A stretch of 64,000 nt of DNA, taken from positions 471,626,400-471,690,399 of the forward strand of contig NC_081406.1 in NCBI RefSeq assembly GCF_030272615.1. Reading direction: 5' to 3'. Under the pieces are notes generated by a model. That model saw only the letters and a list, made by a program, of their open reading frames with translations, made no database searches and was not told the DNA's origin. The translations under genes were made by a program, and so were the position numbers. The DNA comes from Cryptomeria japonica. Taxonomy: Eukaryota > Streptophyta > Pinopsida > Cupressales > Cupressaceae. Shown piece after piece: positions 59,001 to 64,000 of the stretch; position 1 is the first letter of the stretch; every line of letters begins with the position of its first letter.

Positions 59001-59767
59001 TGATAGACTGATTTTCCCGACCTTAGGCCGACCAGGAAACATTATTTTCCAATTTGCAAACTTAAAGACCCGAAGCCCCATAAGAGACCGGGCCCAAAAT
59101 AGGGCCAAGGACCAGGGCACTGGGCGCCATGGTCCTGGGGGACCAGTTTGTTGGGCGCCCTAGTCCTGAAGGACCAGGGCGCTGGGCACCATGGTCCCAC
59201 CTCTAGGGACAGCGGGGTGCAAGGAGGATCAGGCCAGGGTGCAGAAAAATGCAGTTTTTGGTGTCGTAAACAGGTTTCGGGGTCTCCATTCAGGTTCAAC
59301 GTTGCGCCGCCATCGTGAAGACCCAAATGCAGTCGAAATTGCAAGTGTCATAATTTTAGGACGCTACAATTACTAAGAATCAAGTTGAAACTGAGTAGGA
59401 AATAGAAAGGTTATGCAAGGGATATGTCCCACTCCAGGACTCCATTCATGTCTTTAACTAGTCTATAGATGAACTGCATTACAGACTGATCAGAAATGAT
59501 AATGAGAAAGCTAAGAGATTCCAATCTCTAAGAGAGCTCAAGAGTCAGCTCACCTCACAGATTGACATTCTTCAGAGAGCCTACTCCCGTGCAGAAGCTA
59601 TTCTTGCCACTCCTAAAACGTGTTCACTTGACTTAATGGAAGAATTCTATTCTCAGCTGCTGTCTACCTTAGAGTATACAAATCACATACTTGAATCATG
59701 GCAGAATGCTCTATCTCAGATGAAGCAGAATTTCAACAATATTTTCATGAGAATTGCTAATGCATGA
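56073..59767 (+). pseudogene. Additional ORF (aORF) of copia derivative, left copy
   Basis: One frame runs from about 56091 to 58123 and, after removal of the solo LTR with one duplication, on to a TGA at 59765. It contains at least ten internal stops, mostly TAA. Order: a helical domain with FFYFQNFLPGIGDIEWSIEQ, a Lys-rich basic linker (KAKRKQKKSEEK; about 56520-56780), an acidic segment and a run of Asp (57660-57680), and a C-terminal coiled-coil-like part (RFQSLRELKSQL, NALSQMKQNFNN). The start is missing; by comparison with 62957 about 700 bp are lost at the left. It lies between pol-type position and the 3' LTR, where some plant copia elements carry an extra ORF of unknown, possibly envelope-like or structural, role. 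Confidence 0.7.
58124..59368 (-). mobile_element. Solo LTR inserted in the aORF
   Basis: 1245 bp, reading TGTAGCGTCCTAAAA on the minus strand and ending CCGCTTTACA, flanked by ATTAC at 58119-58123 and 59369-59373. The aORF frame joins across it exactly. Related to 53829-54967. Small ORFs within are LTR sequence. Confidence 0.92.
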
Positions 59768-59861
59768 ATTTGTTTCCAAATGTAATATATGCTGAACTCT
59801 TTGATACAGATTTTTCTATATATATGTATGTATTTTACTTTATCTTTTTGGCATTGTTGTC

Positions 59862-59928
59862 AAAGGGGGAGTAATAATATGTATGTGTGTTTTTGAAAAT
59901 TTGTATTTATGGATGCATTAAGGGGGAG
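59862..59928 (+). promoter_or_regulatory. Extra polypurine tracts before the LTR
   Basis: AAAGGGGGAG at 59862-59871 and AAGGGGGAGT at 59919-59928 repeat the motif of the LTR-proximal tract at 60037. Multiple tracts are known in some SIRE-type copia elements. Confidence 0.6.
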
Positions 59929-60036
59929 TATTACAAAATTAAGGGAGTATGTGCATATATATGTAGACATGTTGTGTATGCACACTTAGCAGCATTGTAA
60001 ATTACTCTAAATTTTCTAAGTGTTGCCATCAATGCC

Positions 60037-60048
60037 AAAGGGGGAGAT
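60037..60048 (+). promoter_or_regulatory. LTR-proximal polypurine tract
   Basis: AAAGGGGGAGAT immediately before TGTTGGC. CCAAAGGGGGAGATTGTTGG is shared exactly with the copia at 44-50 kb. Confidence 0.85.
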
Positions 60049-61146
60049 TGTTGGCTTCATGATGATTATAATATATTCATTACTTGTTGTCATTGATGAA
60101 ACACTCACACACATATATGATAACAATGACTACCGGTGTAACTTTAATTGGTTTACACTATCAATTGGTATGTTTAAGGTCTATCTCTAACTGGTACCTT
60201 GTGACAACCAGTATGTGCCTTTGAGATAACCTGTGTTAACACCAGATTGGCATCAGAATTAGGATGAAGATGAAGATCAAGTGGAAGATTCCATAACAAC
60301 AATTCACTAGTTTTATTCCAACCGGTATTAAACTTCTCTAACCAATATCTGTTTTTGTGATGAGTTACCAGCACCGTTTGTTTGGCGGTCATTTTTGTGA
60401 TGAGTTATGATTACATGTCTAGATTCACTGCACCTAGGAAATTGTGTTCGTATGGCCGACATAAGGTTTGTATGTCTATTTAAAGACATCTTAGAGAATC
60501 ATTTTTGTTGTTATTGAGATATAGAGAGTTGTTATGTGAAAAGTGTGATTTCTTTTTTGTTGAGAAGTGATAAGTGTTAAGATGCAGAGCAATGTTGAAT
60601 GCACTTAGAAGGATCTGATCAAGCAAGTTTTGTGATACTCAGAACAGATCATACTACTCTTGTTGTTTTCTAACCATTACAATGGATGCAAATCCCTTAA
60701 ATAGGTAGGCTCTAACAAGCTTCATTGTACAAATCCTCTAACAAGGTGATCCATTAGTTTGGATCCTCAAATCCTCCAGCGAGGTTACTCCTAACAGGGT
60801 AGTACTCTTAACAGGCTATAAGCTTCTAATTAAGATTGGAATCTCTAACAAGATTCGCTCCTAGCAGAGCTCTTTGTAAGACCTTAACCAATCAGTTTTC
60901 TATTACTGCAGATAGTTAACTTGTGAGTTCCATCTCACTGTGGTTTTTACCTATTTGGTTTTTCCACGTATAAACACTTGTGTTATGGTGGATGTTCTAC
61001 TTTATGTGGATGTTGTTATTTCATTTTGGATAGCATGTATTTTGTTTAACTACTTGGTTAACTTCATCTTCCGATTAGTGTTTAAAGCAGTGTGTTTTTT
61101 GGTGTCACTGATTCACCCCCCCTCTCAGTGCTTTTCAAGTCCATCA
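60049..61146 (+). repeat. Shared LTR of tandem copia derivative
   Basis: 1098 bp, TGTTGGC to TCCATCA. It has a polypurine tract on its left and a primer site on its right, so it acts as 3' LTR of the left unit and 5' LTR of the right unit. Contains the degenerate CTAACAAGGT array (60685-60875). Confidence 0.9.
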
Positions 61147-61161
61147 ATTGGTATCAGAGCC
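61147..61161 (+). promoter_or_regulatory. Primer binding site, tRNA-Met
   Basis: ATTGGTATCAGAGCC directly follows the LTR; complementary to the initiator tRNA-Met 3' end. Confidence 0.9.
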
Positions 61162-61208
61162 TAACTTCTTTAAAGCCTAACCGCATAGAAGGGAATCTTG
61201 AAACTACC

Positions 61209-62500
61209 ATGGGGGATAGAAGCTACTTTGAGATGGTTAGAGAACTAGAAGCTAGTAGAAATGAAGTTGAATCCCTTAGGGGAAAACTGAAAACTTCTCT
61301 AGTCAAGAGGAGAGAGCTATCTGAGAAACTTCTAGAAGTATCTGACAATAGTTCTTCAGATGAAGCTAATATTGATGCCTTATCAGAAGAAGTTGAAAAG
61401 TTGCAGGGTGAGAAACCGAATCTTAGGAGAGAATTGGAAGGTCTCACTATCCGCATGAGTCAGGAGTTGGAATCTAGGAGAGCTACTGAAGATCTTATCA
61501 AAGCAAGAGATCAAGAGATTCTAAAAATCAAACGGGAAAGAGACACCATGCATGAGGACTTAATTGCTGAAACAAAAGAAAAGGAGAACTTAAAACTAGA
61601 CCTCGAGTTGGCATCATCTCTGAAAGAGAATCTATCTAAGCATAATGAAGATCTTGTCATTAAGCTTGCTGAAACCAATGAGAAATTGGAAAAGTTTGTC
61701 AAGTTCTACCATGCTAGAAGAACAAATTCAATCACAGTGAATGAAGGGTGATATCTCTGGACTTGGCTTTTATACAACTGAAAAAGGTGAATCCTTCGGT
61801 ACAAAGAGCAACTATCCGAAGAATAAAAATGTTTCTAAAGTCAAGAAGACTACTGGTAAGAAAGATTTTAAACTTGTTTGCTTTGCTTGTCATAAGCCTG
61901 GTCATACTGCTAATGTTTGTAGGAACAAACCTAGCAGAAATGCAAATTATAATACCAATGCTAGGTATGTATCTAGAAAGTTTGAAGCTCATTGCTACAC
62001 TTGTGAAATGTATGGGCATAAAAATATTGAGTGCAGATATGGTGCAAACAATCCTATACCACACATGCATCCTAGACCATATGGTGACCGAACAAGGAAT
62101 TTTGATAACCGAGTGAACAGGAACTGACAAAGATCCTATGACAATCAGTTTAGTCCATTCAAAATGGAAAAGGTAACAAATGTTGTGTGTACCTTTTGTA
62201 ATAAAATTGGTCATGTGGCTATGAACTGTAGAAAAAGAATAAGAAAAGGAAATGCAGGTTAATGGAGATCATCTAGTATGGTCTGTTACCACTACAACAA
62301 ACTGGGGCACTTGGCAAAGTTTTGCAGAACCGGTAACAGTAAATCGGTCAATTCTACTAAGGATCAGAAAGGCAAGCAAAAATTGATGTTGAGGAAACAA
62401 GAGAAGATATGAATAAGACATGGAAAAAGAAGAGTGAAGAAGTGCCTGTAGAAGAAGTCACTCCTTCACCTAGTGAAGAGAGTCCAACACCGGTGACTTA
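61209..62500 (+). pseudogene. gag: Partial gag: coiled coil plus four zinc knuckles
   Basis: Starts at ATG 61209 (MGDRSYFEM), 48 bases after the primer site. Residues about 5-170 are a long charged coiled coil (ELEASRNEVESLRGKLKTSL onward). A one-base shift near 61745 leads to ISGLGFYTTEKGESF and then CCHC knuckles CFACHKPGHTANVC, CYTCEMYGHKNIEC and CTFCNKIGHVAMNC, plus a fourth CYHYNKLGHLAKFC with its second Cys lost. The globular N-terminal gag domain with the usual GTNY..WK motif is missing. The frame shifts again near 62390 and ends at VT-stop about 62500. It would package RNA; with four knuckles it is an unusual nucleocapsid. Confidence 0.8.
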
Positions 62501-62956
62501 AGCCTGTCTAAAACGGCTAAGGGGAGCGTAACGGTAAAACATATTTCAAACCCTTTTTGTAGAATAAGCAAGAAAGAACCTTTTTGAATTTTAAATTTTG
62601 GTGACTTTTTGTGTTGACATGTCAATCAACTAGTATTTCACGTAAGCAACGAAATTAGGGTTCGTAACCTAACAGTATGAGCATTTATTACGGTCGGTAA
62701 AAAGGATAAAAACAAGTTTTACCTTATCATTTTTACCCTAATCCTTTTGAAAAAGAATTGAAGCGATTGCAGAGCAGAGCAAGATAGTCTTGGTGCGAAT
62801 TAGAAAATTGCTTTGTGATTAAAGAGAAATCAAGTAGAATAGGAAGCTGCAGAGAAGTGAACGAGAGTGCATTTGAACAATTCAACCGGGAAACAGAGCG
62901 ATGTGCAAGACATTAGGTATTCCTTTGAAAACTGTCTTGAATCTTGTTTATCTAGA
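62501..62956 (+). other. Spacer where pol would be; no gene seen
   Basis: About 450 bp with no ORF and none of the pol motifs. In the related element at 44-50 kb, about 3 kb of pol follow gag, so pol has been lost or was never present. Confidence 0.6.
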
Positions 62957-64000
62957 ATGACATCTACGTCTAAGTCTATAGAGAGATTATTGATCACTGC
63001 TGAGCTTGAGGAAGCTGTAAAGGCAGAGAAAATTATGTCTTATAATGCGTTGTCGCAAGTCCCAAGTGGAGTCGTTATCCAAGGTGATTTGTCCAGCTAT
63101 ATAGACTAAAAAATTGAAGATATGGGAACTCTTCACATCTATACTCAGCTGAAATCACTCTGTGACAAGGAAGGAAATATTGAAGCTAAATATTCTAGGG
63201 TTTTTGAGAAAGGATTTCATAATGCTGCCTACCCTCTTGAAAATTTTGAAGAAGAGCACATAAGAATAATTCCGAGTCGAGTACATGGAGAGAATATATA
63301 TTTGGAAAGGACTCACACAATTACCAAGGAAGCCATTAGGGCTGTAACGGGTTATTGCTCAACCGGTAAAGTTCTTGAGTTGAGGAAAATCACTAAAGAT
63401 ACAATCTTCAAGCTAACTGGTTCCACCTCTAATGGGCGTGCTTTCTCTGTTAACAATATCAGAGATCCTGCGGTGAAACTTGTAGCAATGGTGATAGGAT
63501 ACAAAGTATTTTAATCTAGTAGACTTAACAGTGTTCCATTCGCAACAATTCATACAACACATAGTATGATTGTTGAAAATAAAGACTATGATATTTGTGA
63601 AGCTATCAGAGTCCATCTATTTCTAAATTTGAAGTCCATAAAAAAGGACAATACCCAGAAGTTCAAGTTTGGTCAGCTATTGGCTAGGTTATTTTTCTAC
63701 TTTCAAAATTTTCTACCTGGTATAGGTGACATTGAATGGTCCATAGAACAACCGGCCAATGCTCAGATAAGAAACAACATTAAGGTTGTAAAGAATACCT
63801 TTTCAGCTGCAACCAACAGGTATTTTAATGAATTTAAAAAAAATTGAGTCTGAGAATGAGGGTACCTAAAGATGTAGTAAGACACTTTGAAAAAGACATA
63901 ATCTTCATAGTTACTACCGACTTTTTCTTAATGCAAGCAAGAGAACACAGAGAGGAAGAGATGGAAGATATGAGCTATGAATTCAATCATGACTTATTGG
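62957..64000 (+). pseudogene. aORF of right unit, N-terminal part, cut by window edge
   Basis: From ATG 62957 (MTSTSKSIERLL) one frame continues to 63843 with TAA at 63107 and 63512; a better start may be ATG 63122 (MGTLHIYTQL). N-terminal domain: IRIIPSRVHGENIYLE, ITKEAIRAVTGYC, ending DPAVKLVAMVIGYKVF. Then DYDICEAIRVHLFLNLKSI and FKFGQLLARLFFYFQNFLP. At 63840 one base fewer than in the left copy shifts the frame. Downstream text matches the left copy to the window end. The first half resembles the plant putative transposon-associated domains that lack known function. Confidence 0.75.

Larger units (their letters stand above)
56073..64000 (+). mobile_element. Tandem pol-less copia derivative
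   Basis: Arrangement: internal region with aORF (to 60048), one LTR (60049-61146), then a second internal region with primer site, partial gag and aORF running out of the window. Text at 56073 recurs at 63662, a spacing of 7589 bp. Internal regions show no protease, integrase, RT or RNase H. LTR ends, primer site and polypurine tract equal those of the copia element at 44174-50800. Confidence 0.8.

Noticed and set aside
59042-59344. Pro/Gly-rich 100-codon minus ORF
   Set aside because: Lies in the solo LTR and follows its repeated GGGCGCC/GGACCAGGGCG text.

Overview
The window is nuclear plant DNA made almost entirely of nested and decayed transposable elements. The evidence is Ty1/copia and Ty3/gypsy elements with tRNA-Met primer sites, LTRs of 3-4 kb, hAT transposase remains, a mitochondrial-looking insert and no clearly intact host gene. 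Very long gypsy LTRs and low gene density suggest a large-genome plant, probably a gymnosperm; that is inference.

Layout. (1) 1-34242: an old gypsy 3' LTR starts at 478 and ends at 34242. At 1074-30728 it is split by a 29.7-kb hAT transposon with a perfect 8-bp target duplication (GTGTTATG) and 14-bp terminal inverted repeats matching at 12 positions. The hAT carries a broken transposase near its right end (27135-29846, minus), GGCGA-rich subterminal regions, 266-bp tandem repeats, an unknown ORF (2136-2657) and a broken cargo ORF of about 1350 codons (7776-26317, plus). The cargo was later split by a gypsy element (8824-18582, duplication GATTG) and by a copia element (20659-25378, duplication GACCT). 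The gypsy 3' LTR itself holds a copia solo LTR (13874-15341, duplication GTATT). Without the two LTR elements the hAT is about 15.2 kb.

(2) 34243-42383: AT-rich intergenic DNA, a GC-richer block at about 36290-38815 that looks like a mitochondrial insertion, a probable LINE tail and one copy of a dispersed 400-bp repeat. (3) 42384-54967: gypsy-type LTR fragments in both orientations, a copia element with both LTRs (44174-50800, minus), and another minus-strand LTR. (4) 55670-64000: the second copy of the 400-bp repeat, then a tandem copia derivative in which one LTR (60049-61146) lies between two internal regions. It keeps part of gag and a long additional ORF (aORF) but shows no protease, integrase or reverse transcriptase.

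Main points: the hAT is unusually large and carries a long cargo ORF whose layout resembles the aORF of the pol-less copia derivative. That derivative shares its polypurine tract, primer site and LTR ends with the pol-bearing copia element 6 kb away, as expected of a parasite and its helper. Every coding region recognised here is broken, so functions are those of ancestral proteins.
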